Part shown: piece by piece, positions 45,828 through 57,800 of the stretch
How the letters are laid out: the number at the start of each line of letters is the position of its first letter
Numbering within the stretch: position 1 is the stretch's first letter
Source of the DNA: Notospermus geniculatus
Lineage: Eukaryota; Nemertea; Pilidiophora; Heteronemertea; Lineidae
Assembly: GCA_002633025.1 (NCBI GenBank)
Contig: NMRB01000069.1
Location: forward strand, 231,040-295,039
DNA: 64,000 bases
Direction of reading: 5' to 3'
Program-made: the position numbers and the translations under genes
Notes under the pieces: generated by a model
The model's database searches: none
The model's input: the letters and a program-made list of their open reading frames with translations, nothing else
What the model was told of the DNA's origin: nothing

Positions 45828-48800
45828 CTGCAATGAAAAATGAAACGACATTCATTGAACTGATCACAATATCCCGACCTTCGTAATTTGCAACCAATAT
45901 GTTTTGGCTTTCCTGCCAGATAAGTTGGCATCTGAGAAATATGCGTAGAATTCAAGATGGCAGGGGTGCTCGAAACAATAAATAAAGCTCCAACAGGTCA
46001 CATTAAACGTTAGCTTGTACCACCGAACAAATGCTTACCTGCTCACAGAGTTTCTGGTAGGCTGCAATTTCCAATTTGACTTCTCCGTTTTGGTGCTTGT
46101 CTTTCTTCTCAATACACTCACTGAGTTAGAAAAGAAGGAAACATGAGGATCTGGAGAACATAAAAAAAGACCTAGAAATTTGAAAGTCAATAAATTAAGA
46201 TAAACTCACTGTATTTTTCCAAGCAAGATCCTGGCTTCGAGGAGAGCCTCTTTCTTCAGTGCTCCAAATGGCATGAATTCATGGTCAACACCATAGCCTT
46301 TGAGCGAAGTCTCCAGAGATGGGATATTGGTCTGCAAAACAAAACATAGTACCGGTAAGTCACCTCTTTTAACCTCCATGATCAGGACAGCCCTCCATGA
46401 GACATCACTGCAAACTGCACTGGTAAATTGCACAGTAAAGACAGTCAGTCAGTTCCAGAATAGAGCAACTGTGGTATGATGGTTAAAGCCAATGGAATAT
46501 TTGATTTTAGCCATTTTGTGTTTAATTGCAACATCATAGCAAGCAAAAGAGGAAACTGTAGATTACAATAGAATAGGACGAATGCCTGGCAATGACTTAC
46601 AAATTCTTTCATCAGGTTCTGAACTTCGGTTGGAAGAAGTGAGGCAACTGATGACTTCATGGTCAACTTCACCTCTGCTGGTTTGCTTCTCTTGTCCTCA
46701 CGTTGCACCAGGCGATATTTCTTCGGTTGCTTCTCAAAACTAGAAGATTAATAGAAGAGAATATTTCGAATGAGAGGCACACTCCAAGGGCGGTCAAAAC
46801 ACTGATGGAGACAATGCTCCAAGGGTGGTCAAATGAACAATGGAGACAATAATGCTCCAAGGGTGGTCAAATGAACAATGGAGACAATAATGCTCCAAGG
46901 GTGGTCAAAAGACCGATGGAAACAACAATGCTCCAAGGGCTGTCAAAAGACCGATGGAGACAACAATGCTTCAAGGGCGGTCAAAAGACAACAATGCTCA
47001 AAGGGTGGTCAAAAGACTGATGGAGACAGCAATGCTCCAAGGGTGGTCAAAAGACTGATGGAGACAGCAATGCTCCAAGGGTGGTCAAAAGACTGATGGA
47101 GACAGCAATGCTCCAAGGGCGGTCAAAATACAGAAGTAGACAACAACACTTCATGGGGTGGTCAAATCACACACGGAGAAATGAATTATCAAGTTGTACT
47201 TGCCTATTGATATTGCTCCAGTCATTTCCAGTTTTCTCCTTGAACACTTTGCGGAATTCCTTTGTTCCCTCCTCAAGAGTGGGAAACGGTGTCTGCTGGT
47301 ACATACCCTCGTCTCCAAGGCGCCCCCACCGTGTGAACAAGATGAACATGTCTTTACCCTTGTGCCGAATCAGCTGGAATGAAAAGTGTCATTTGGCCGA
47401 GGCATTGCTGGAAATCCATAATCCTGTATCTGCCAAATCGTTGGGAATGATTTCATATGCAAGCCAGCAACATGATTCCAGTCAGTTTAGAATGAAGTGT
47501 ACATGTGTGTATATTGCAAGTAAGGGAAAAGCGGCACAACAAATTCTTAACTGCCATTTATGCAGCAGCTTATTTGAGTAATCTGACCCTGAGGTCTCGC
47601 CTTACCTGGATAATGTAGAAGTTATACATTCCCACCAAACATTTTGCGCGACATCTACTTTATTAAGCAGAGCATCGTATGGAATGTTCAAATCCTCATC
47701 CATGACCACCTCTCTGGAATGGAGAAAATTGCTGAAGCTTATCAAGGAATGGCAAAAAAAGTTGATAGTATAGTGTTTTTGTTACTGGTTAAAGCATCCA
47801 AGTTGGACCAAAACTGGCAGTTGTAAACTTTGACATTGGCACTTGCAACGTAGTAAGATAGCCCTACAGTAGATTTTGTACTAAACTCTCTCTACCTCTA
47901 CTAGACCCCACATCACATAACCGATGGATCCTCCATTGGGGCCCAGATGGAGTAAACAGATGTCAACTAGCATGAGACAAAGAAATCTTCACTCAACTGG
48001 GTGATTTTAAAAGCAGATGGTCTATCACTTACCCCTGTGATTCAACATGACTCTGCACCCTAGGATCTGGTTCAACCAGACATTTATTTTCAGAAGTGTC
48101 CATGGCAGTTTCTTCGAGCTTACTGAAAAATGTTTTGCAGTCTTCTGCAAAGTCTGGCATAGGGGTCGGCCAGGATATTGAATCATTGATCTCTATGCTC
48201 TGGTATGTGGGTTTCTCCTGAAAAGGAAGTTGAGAATACATAGTGGTGACTCGCCGGGAATCCAATTTAAAACACGCCAACACACTCCCCTTTATAACTT
48301 CAACATTTCTCCTCAAATTGAGTGTACAAGGACTTACCCACTTGTCCTTCTCTTTTTCCAACAACTTTTGTATACCCATCGATAATTTTGTAGCACCAAC
48401 ATTGAGCGCACAATCCAATGGCGTCAGGCCAGCTTTGTCTTTTTCCGTCAGCGGTGCACCGTTATCGTGGAGTATCTTCAACATTTCCAGATTATCGTAC
48501 GAGCCAACCTCCAGCGGCGACGCCAAGTGGTGCATGACGGTCCATGACTGGTCGTCCTGCACAGTTACGTCAACGTCACTCTTCTTTGGGAATGATTATC
48601 AAAGTTCAACAGGTTATCTAAGAAAGGAGACAGCAGAAATGTTAAAGGAATGTACCGTTTCAAACTACAGTAGAACCTCCCTTTGCAGATATCTCTGACA
48701 GGAAGACACTTCTCCAGTATGGACACAAAGTTCAGTTCAAATCAGGTCATTTCTATTCATTTTGACTTTAGGAATCAGAAAACTTCTCAATTAACACGGA

Positions 48801-51800
48801 GTACTGTGCATAGACGTCAGTACCGTGAACAACTGGACAGTGTTGGTTGGTCCCGAAGGTGTCCTCAATACAGAGAATTCCGGCACTGTAACAAACTAGA
48901 TCCATGAATAAGAAGCTGGAAATGCCATCAGCTCAGGCGACTCACCATCATCAACTTGTGTGCTTGTCCTGCGGTTGTTACCAGTCTCCTTTGGCTCCAC
49001 CTCTTCCTTGCTATCCTCTTCATCCTCGTCAGGATTTGCTTTGAAACTATCCATCTTCTTCAGCTGGAATATTCGCTTTTGAACTGAAGTGAAAATGACC
49101 GAATTTGTCCATGAGAAATTCTGATCAAAGAGGCACTTCATGTATTTGTAACAAGCCAAGGTGCACTACATGTAAACGAGCTGATGCTCGAGTTCCTAAA
49201 AAGGAACCTGGTTAGACAATGATATTGATATAAATGTTTTAACACCACATACAGTATTTCTTGAAAATTTGTTTTAGTGGAAAAGGAAACTGCGACCACG
49301 CACTCACTGACACGACACCAAAGCAACAAGGAAAACTACAGAGAAGGGAGCACTCACCAACACTCTTCTTCTTTGCTAACTTGGGTTTCTTTTTGGCATC
49401 CTTTTTCTCAGCATCTTTATCATATGAATGGTCCAGCAGCAGCTTCAACATGTGGACGTCATTCTAAAAACAGACAACAGAGACGGATAAGTGGCCCACA
49501 GTAGGGATGAACTTTCATTAGCCAAAGTTGTACTAACGAAAGAGCATGATTGTTGATTGACTTATGTCATACTGATGATTGACAGCTGTCATGAAAACTG
49601 ATGATAAGAAGAATGAAGTTTTCTTCTTCAGTTACAAATGCCAGAAACCCCATCAGGCTACTCACCTGTCTGACAGCATACATAATAGGTGTCCTGTTCT
49701 TTGAATCCCGCACATTCACCGAGGCTCCAAGCTTCAGCAGCATCTTGGCTAAGTCAAAGTTCCTGAGGCCGACAGCATAAGTGAGAGGAGCAATCCTGTC
49801 TGTTTCTAACTTGTTGTGATACCGGGTTGAACTGGCAGGGACTTTACTCCCGTAGTAGGCGGGGTGGAATGGAGGGTAGTCACAGAGGGTGTCGATCTTA
49901 CCTCCCTTGTCAAGAAGCAATTGACAGAAACCCCTGTTGAAATGGAATAGGTGAATCAAGTGAGGATATTTTCATGAGACTTGAGAGGAAAATGGAACGG
50001 AAGGTTCACTTGCTGAGTGAAAGGGTGAAATTTGGTTTACATCAAAGATGATTGGGTGGAGATGTCAAATTGTGAGATCCTTGTTCCGTTTGGCCTGGGG
50101 GCAGACCTACTGTGAAATTGAATTGACAGTCAATGGTAACCGAGAGGTGAATATTATTAAGTAACTGAGTGGCAAAGGGTTAATGTTGAGTTCAGTTTCA
50201 ATGTGTGACTTGAGGATGACTTGAAAAAGTCAAATCATCACATTTCCTGCACTCTTTCCTAATAAGGAAATGAATTTGATTTAATAAATCAGAATAAAGG
50301 GTGGGTGGCAAAGGGTTAAAGTGGCACTGATTTCCTTGACCCACCAAAATGCCTTACTGTCAAAGTCCACACATGCAAAGATCAGGAGGCAGGTAATTAT
50401 AAGCAGATAAGTGGCTGGCAAATCAATTTGGTCATGACTCAGATCACCACCAGAATTCCAGTCCAAATTGTAAACAAAGAACACGTGTTCACCGTCTAAA
50501 AATAGATTATACCCACCTCCCCACACAAGATGGAACAGCCATACTGGCCTGACGTCACGGAGTACCTAAGCAGACCTTAAATTCTGATTTTGCCACATTG
50601 ATGTGACCTTATTCATCAAGCACGTGGTTCTGTTTACTGAGTTAGAGACGGGGGAGTGTGTGCGACTGTCAGACGAGCAAAACATGCAAAATTTGACCAA
50701 ACGTTAGTTTTTTAAAAGTATCGAACCTTTCAGAGCTGGAGAAAAATTCGATCTATATGATGGGACTGCTTGATTTTGAGGTCATTGAGTAGTTTTTTTG
50801 GAATCGTGTGCCAATTGAGTGTGTGGAAGAAAAAATAAAAATTTCCTACCTACCCAGTGACATCAAGACGGTCCCTACATTGACAAATGTGGGGACCATA
50901 ATTAGGTGGTTAGTTAGAACCATTGTAACTGTAATAACAAGACGATGTGACCACACTACCTGAATGATGGCATCACACACTTGGTGTTTCTCCTGAATGA
51001 CATCATCAATACGAACGAGAGAGACATCCTCCCACAGCAGGGGATTTTACCTTGCTCCCCTTCATCCACTCACACAAAGCCCTATTATGGGAGGATGAAG
51101 AGCAGAGGAAGATTTTAAGACTTACTCATCGACAGTCATATTATGCTCCAAATCCCAGAAATAGGCCGCCAGAGCTGTCCGTCCAAATGAATCCACAGTC
51201 GCCACGGCATCAGATGTCCTTTCTGAAGATGAAGGAGGAATGAAGTTAATTTTCAGGGTTGCAGATTCATTCATGGTGTGATGGAGATGACGAGAAGGGA
51301 TCAGGTTTAAACATATTTGATTTTGGGGTCGAAAATTTGCTAAATATTCTGGAAATTGACTATTATACTTTATTATTTGATTCATAACAAATGGGATTGG
51401 ATGCAGGTTTTAAGATCATACTTTAGGGGCTTAGGTTTCCTCCTGCATTAAGAGAAGTATAGGACGAAGTGTTCAAAAGCAACCTACCTAGTATAAACTT
51501 GGCGAGTGGTTTGTTAATCGTCAATGCTGCATAATGAAGAGGTGTACACCCGTGGATGTCACGGTCGTTCAGGGGAATACCCTTAGACAGGAGGGCTACA
51601 GCGACCTGGAGGAGATGAGTTTCCATTAAGACAGTAATAAGTCACAACTTATGCATGGATATGAGAAATTGTTCATTGTATTACTTTATATACACGTCGG
51701 GGTAGAGGGGTGGTCGGCTTAGCTAATGGTAAATGTGAAGGATATTATTGGGACCGACAAAAATCGGTCGATTTAGAGGGGTGGTCAAGTAAGAGGGGTG

Positions 51801-54800
51801 GTCGAACTGAGGGGTTCCACTGTACCTGAAACCAACGTTTAGCTGCACCACACAGCGTACGTGTTTGTGGCAGAGTCATAAGAGAGTAAGTAGAGATGTT
51901 CAGGTTCTCTGAAAAGGCTCTTGGACAGGTTCTTATTGAACCGAAAATGTCCCAATGAAATGGACCAATACCGCAGCTCCCATGTGGCCTGGGGACAATT
52001 TTACTGAGCACCTCCTCCCAACTTACCTTTAGCTGCATGTGTTTGTCGCCTAGCGACTGACACAAAACGTGGAACAAGTTCTGTTTTTCATTGTTGAGAA
52101 TTGCCAAGCGACTGTGGTCCTTCATTCGATTGATTAATCTCAATGCCAGTTGGAACTTCTCAACGTTCAATGCACACTGGAATGGGTAGCAAATGACGAG
52201 GTGTCAAATGTGGGAAAGTGTATGACACAGAATCTATTGATACACACAGGCACATGTACATTAAGTACACAAGCACAGAGGTAATCACTCTACAGAGTTC
52301 ACTGAATTACAGGTTATTCCAGAGGTATAAATAAACAACTTCTGAAGAGGAGTTGCTGCACTGACAGATCTGTACAACTTCCATTGAATACATTTTTTAG
52401 AAGGTGAGAATTTCTCAAGATATTTTGGATAGAAGATGCCGTGTGCTTGGTCCAAGAACTGAATGAGTCATACATGTATACCGTATATACTCGCCTATTG
52501 GTCGACGTCGCGTATAAGTCGACCCCCGTATTTGGGGCCTCAAATCATTGTATTTTTTGTATACCAGGGAAAGTGTATGACACAGAATCTATTGATACAC
52601 ACAGGCACATGTACATTAAGTACACAAGCATGAGCGACAATGGACAAAGCACACAGCTCCTGCCTGATTACAGAGGTAATCACTCTACAGAGTTCACTGA
52701 ATTACAGGTTATTCCAGAGGTATAAATAAACAACTTCTGAAGAGGAGTTGCTACACTGACAGATCTGTACAACTGCCATTGAATACATTCTTTAGAAGGT
52801 GAGAATTTCTCAAGATATTTTGGATAGAAGATGCCGTGTGCTTGGTCCAAGAACTGAACGAGTCATACATGTATATGTACACAACGGATATTTTACTGGC
52901 CGAGCCACTAGCATGGGAATTCACCCCAGCTCACCTCCACACACTGTGTATATGGCACTCCGAAATTGTCAAGTAGGTCGAGGATGATGTAGGTCACACC
53001 CTGCCAATCCTTCTGAATCACACCCTGAAATGAAAGATGGTCAATAACGGTGACTGCCCTGTTGTTTTATCAAATTAAACCAAACTCTCTACGCATAATA
53101 CTTCATAACATATGGGTTTTGTAATCGGGACATTTCCTCCTTCGACCCCATTTTTTTCAAGAAGCTACTTACCATGAAGAGTGGGCACACTTGATTTTCA
53201 AGTGGCTGTGTTCTTTTCAGCGGTTTCCACTTCCACACCGGTCTCTCATCCTTCTTATCTTTTGCCTTCGCCTCCTCCTCTGGAGCAACCACACAACTGA
53301 CGTTGATGTTAGCTCCTTTCTGGATGAGCGAGATTGCACAGCTGTCATGCCCGGCGAGCACCGCCAAGCTCAATGGAGTATTACCCAGGTTATCTTTTTT
53401 GTTGATGTCTGCACTTCTCTGCAAAACAAGAAGGGAAATTCTCTCTTTACTCTGCCAATCAAAGAATCCATTGTGAAGTTCACGTTAAGTTCTTTTCCAG
53501 GTGAGTTTCTTGCACGAGATGGCTCTCTATGGGCAGTTCATAGGAAACCGACAATGGTGAATTGCCCATTGAGAGCCAACTCGCAAGAGACATCTCTCAT
53601 GCGGAGCAGCTTAATGGAGTGTCCATCTCAGCAGCTGTTGTTGAACAAAATAACAATTTTTAAGATCTTTGGGTCCTTTATTCTCACCACAGACTGAAAT
53701 GGACGGTCCCCCAACCACTCACCTGCGACAAGTGCATGAAACAGACAGTTGCACCTCGTCTGGCTGCCAAGTGAAGAGGCGTCTGCCCAAACACATCCTG
53801 TAGGTCAATGTCAACACCAATTCTTCAAAAGACGCTCCACAACCTCATAAAGACTCTTCCTGTGCACAGAGACAACAAAATCTATTTAGTATTCATACAC
53901 AAAACAATACAATACGGACACCTCACTTGGATAACACAGTCTAGAACTCAGTCCACACAAACTAGAAAGAGAACACATCAACTGAATGCTGACAAAGTCT
54001 AGAAGTGAAACTCACCTTGCTGCTATCACCAATGGTGCCGACTTGCCATCATGTCTCTCATTCTCCGAGGCAATGTTGACATTAGCACCAGCATCGATCA
54101 GAATGTTACTGACATCAGCCTTCCCATCGTTGATGGCTTTGATCAACGGCGTGCGTCCCTCCTTGTCCAAGAGATCCATGGGAGCTTTATGTTCCAACAC
54201 CATCCTCAAGGCACTGTATGTGATCATATCTCCTTTCTCATTCTTGATGGCTGGCTCGTTCGTGGCTTGGCTCAGGAAGTGAACAACTGAACATTTGCCT
54301 GAAAATTGCAGAGGAAACATAAGCTGTCAGAGTGGTGCAGTGGGAACATCAGCACTTGTCACCGTGAGGTTCCTGGTTTGACCCCATTTGGAACCATTCT
54401 TCACGTAATAGAGGGTGGCTCTCTTACACAACGCAGGTTTTCCGTGGGAACTCAAGTTTCCTCCTGCGATACAAACATTTATACTCCAAAAACTGTATAC
54501 AAAGCCAATAATGTCATATTCTTGAAGCCAGATCATATTGCTTCCGAAAACATGCTGTCAATGTCTCTATGAAAGAAAATAGGCCACAGGAGTTCTTCAA
54601 AAGTAGCAACTTGCCTTCACAAAAAGCTGTAGGCCATGTTTGGTCATATATATTCATGGTTTCGTACTACAATTACTGTCAACCTGCCCCTGTCACAAAA
54701 TCCATCAACTTATTCTAGTCTCATGCAAAACCCAGTCTGCAACATACCGTGAGGTCCATAAGGGTCATGATTTGGTGTTTCGTCCTGTTTCGCTGCAGCC

Positions 54801-57800
54801 ACAGCATCTTGCTCTATCGATGGCCCTTCTTGTTCAACACCATTGTCGTCTTCGTCCTCATCTTCATCCTCATCGGCATCGTCATCGCCATCACTCACTG
54901 TAAGCAAATAATGAAGAAAATTGGAAATGTGTTTGAAAAATATCAGGAGTGCAAGTACCAACTAAGGGCACTATAGCGAAACAATACCAGGTACTGGACA
55001 ATATTTACCAAATGCAGGAGGAAACTGGAGTCCCAGAAAAACCTAAGATGTCAAGGAAAGATCACCCTCTCTACTACATAAAGCCATTGGAATGTGAACT
55101 GGGGTTGAACCCATGACCTCACTGGTGGTACACACAGATGCTTCCACTGTGCCATCCTGACAACCCAAACTGAGTGAACACTGTTCCCCTAAAAGGCTCG
55201 AGTTGATAACATCAGCGTAATCGAACCATTACTTTGGGGTGTCGGGGTGGCGCAGTGGAAACATCGGCGCCTGCCACCACTGAGGTCGCGGGTTCGATCC
55301 CCGGTCTTGCAAGTGGCTTTATGTGGTAGAGAGGGCGATCTCTCCTCGACATCGTAGGTTTCCTCCGGGGGCTCCGGTTTCCTCCTACATATCATTAATA
55401 TCGTCCAATATTGTTTGATGAGTAGCTATAATGCCCTAAGTGGGCGCTTGCACTCCTGAGATAATATTTAATCGAACCATTTTGTACTTACTGTCCTCAT
55501 CATCTTTCCTGTGCGATTCCTTCACCTTGTCCACTGTAGCAGAGAGATTTGAGTCTGCATTCTCAATGAGTGCCTTGATGAATCCTCGACCATATCCATA
55601 ACGTCGATCCTTCTCATCAGGTGCCAAACGTTTCTGAAACATCCAACGAATATCATTCAAGGACAGGATGCATCAACGACTCACTGACTGACAACAAGCC
55701 TACTTGAGGCTGAAGAGGACAAGAAGGTGGCCATGAACCATCCACATGTACACACATTTCCTATGACATGTTGGGACACTGAATTTTGACATGTGCAACT
55801 CTATTAACTGCAACAGTAAGAAATTTAGAGCCAATTCTAATANGGGGGGGGGGGGGGCTTCCCCCAGTGAAGCCTCCATCTGGACCCTGCAGAGAACAAT
55901 TCTGCACGACATTTTGCACAGCCAAGTGATACTCCCCAAAGATTTAAAAGAATTCTGAAGACATGGACATGCTTGGTGAATCGGAAACTTACGTTATATT
56001 GACTGAATGTGAGAGCTGCAAGAAGGAGTGGTGTGAAGCCTTCGTAATTCACAACCTTGGCCATCTTTTTCAATGGAGCCCATCCATCATCTTTATCTGT
56101 GGCGGACTAAAAGACAGAAAATGCTTGTCATTACAAAGAGATGGAACTAAGAATGTAGGCCTAGTATCTCATCCAATACTACAGCAAACCGTAGTTTTCT
56201 TTCGACTCTGAACTGTGGGAGTAGCATTTAGATGAATATCAAACATCACCACCAAAATCAAAATCACAACCATAACAAAATTCCTGGAGGTCATTAGTTA
56301 ACTCACCGACTTGGCCAACACAGGCAGGAGCGACGCCATGTCATACTCGATGCAGTTCTTGGCCATGAGATGAACCGCGTTGTTCCCGTTCTGATCCACT
56401 TCAGTTGACAGAACACCACCATGCTCCACGAGGAACTTGACCATCTCGATGTTGGCCTGAAAGGAGACAAACAACTTTCTGACTTAGTCACTTTGAGGTA
56501 ACTACTCCCAATCATGTTACATTGTACAGAATAACGCAGATGAAACAGAAGCCCAAGGTCAGGCTCTGGGCAGATGACAGAAGTTTACTGTGCAAAGGTC
56601 CAAGTAAAATTAAGCAGTACTGCCATGAGAAGGCCCAGCACAAATCTGAGGTAATATTCCAAGTACATCAGATGGTACTCTCATTGACACAAGCGGGCAC
56701 CTACCACTGCCATGGCCACCATCGTGGGTGTCTGCCCCTTGTTATTCTTCAGGTTCACATCACACTCCTTGGACATGAGCAGCTCGGCGATCTTTCTACA
56801 GTACTCTTCTTGCTCCTGTAAAAACAACAATACGTACAGTAATTTTGCCAGGTGATACACAAGACCATTTTCTTCTTACAATATACTCTTCACACATGCT
56901 TTCTAACTTGTAGTTGTAGGCCTAGTGGTGAGCTTTTCATTCAGCAACAACTCTATTTGTTTTCCCGATTAGGAAAAGAAGCCTGATACTTACCCCAGTT
57001 GGTGGCACATTTTGTGCAACATGGTGAAGCTGAAATCATAATGATTCAAAGAAACATAAGTTACGGTGAATACTTGCTTTTCAACCGAACGTGTCATCTG
57101 CACATGTTCAGACTGAATAAGTAACATAAGTTTGCACTGAAAGTCCCTTCCTTGGAATACATCTCTAAGGTTCACTCGAAGCAGGGGACAGAACAACATC
57201 AAGTCAAGCTAGGTGTCTTAACCCTTTCACTGAGACTGGCAATTTTGTCAACAACTAAACTTACAGCATTATTTCCATCGACATCAATAACTGTGCAATC
57301 TCCATTGTGGTCATTGACGATATGCTCCAGCTGCTCGAGGAGCTGCGCTGATGGCGTGCAATCGATGGCCATCATAACAAGGTTCATCCCTGCAATGAAA
57401 ATGCATCACCTCAGAATCCTTGGCGCTCGGGTCTCCACTCAATATTTTTGAATTTACCAATGAATCATGAAACAAATTAAAAGCGGGCGGCCACAACAGT
57501 TAAGGAAGCAGTTCAAAAAAAGATTTTTAAAGGTACTTACCATTGTCATCCTTGAAATTGATGTCAACATTCGGTTCCTCCAAGAGATTATCCACGATTC
57601 CGATGTGACCTTTTAGAAAGGCAATGTTCACAGGAGACACCTTTCAAAACAAGAATTGTATTGAAATAAACAAATATTGTCATACATATGAAAAAAACAA
57701 AGATAGAAGCATGGAGTTGGTTCCTTGTTTGGTATTGGGGATAAAAGTGAAGAACTTGGCCGAGACAACCGACTTGAACATTTCTGCAGAAACTTCAGAA

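Larger units (their letters stand above)
46601..47713 (-). other. WGR domain exons
   Basis: Exons 47606-47713, 47204-47373 and the start of 46601-46739 spell a WGR domain: DVAQN, then YNFYIIQ, LIRHKGKDMFILFTRWGRLG, EFRKVFKEKTGNDW and FEKQPKKYRLVQ. WGR domains bind nucleic acid ends and link DNA sensing to catalysis in PARP1-3. Between DVAQN and YNFYIIQ the frame shifts by one base (near 47640). Confidence 0.9.

Noticed and set aside
46878-47096. Repetitive 72-codon protein across the minisatellite
   Set aside because: The repeat unit simply lacks stops in that frame. The segment is inside an intron of the PARP gene on the opposite strand.
50960-50992. Reading EKHQVCDAIIQ for the 33-base PARP exon
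   Set aside because: The exon phases on both sides require the other frame (RNTKCVMPSFR), which joins its neighbours correctly.
55238-55310. A functional tRNA gene
   Set aside because: A and B boxes are present but the flanks do not form the acceptor and anticodon stems, and the sequence continues into a SINE body shared by other copies.
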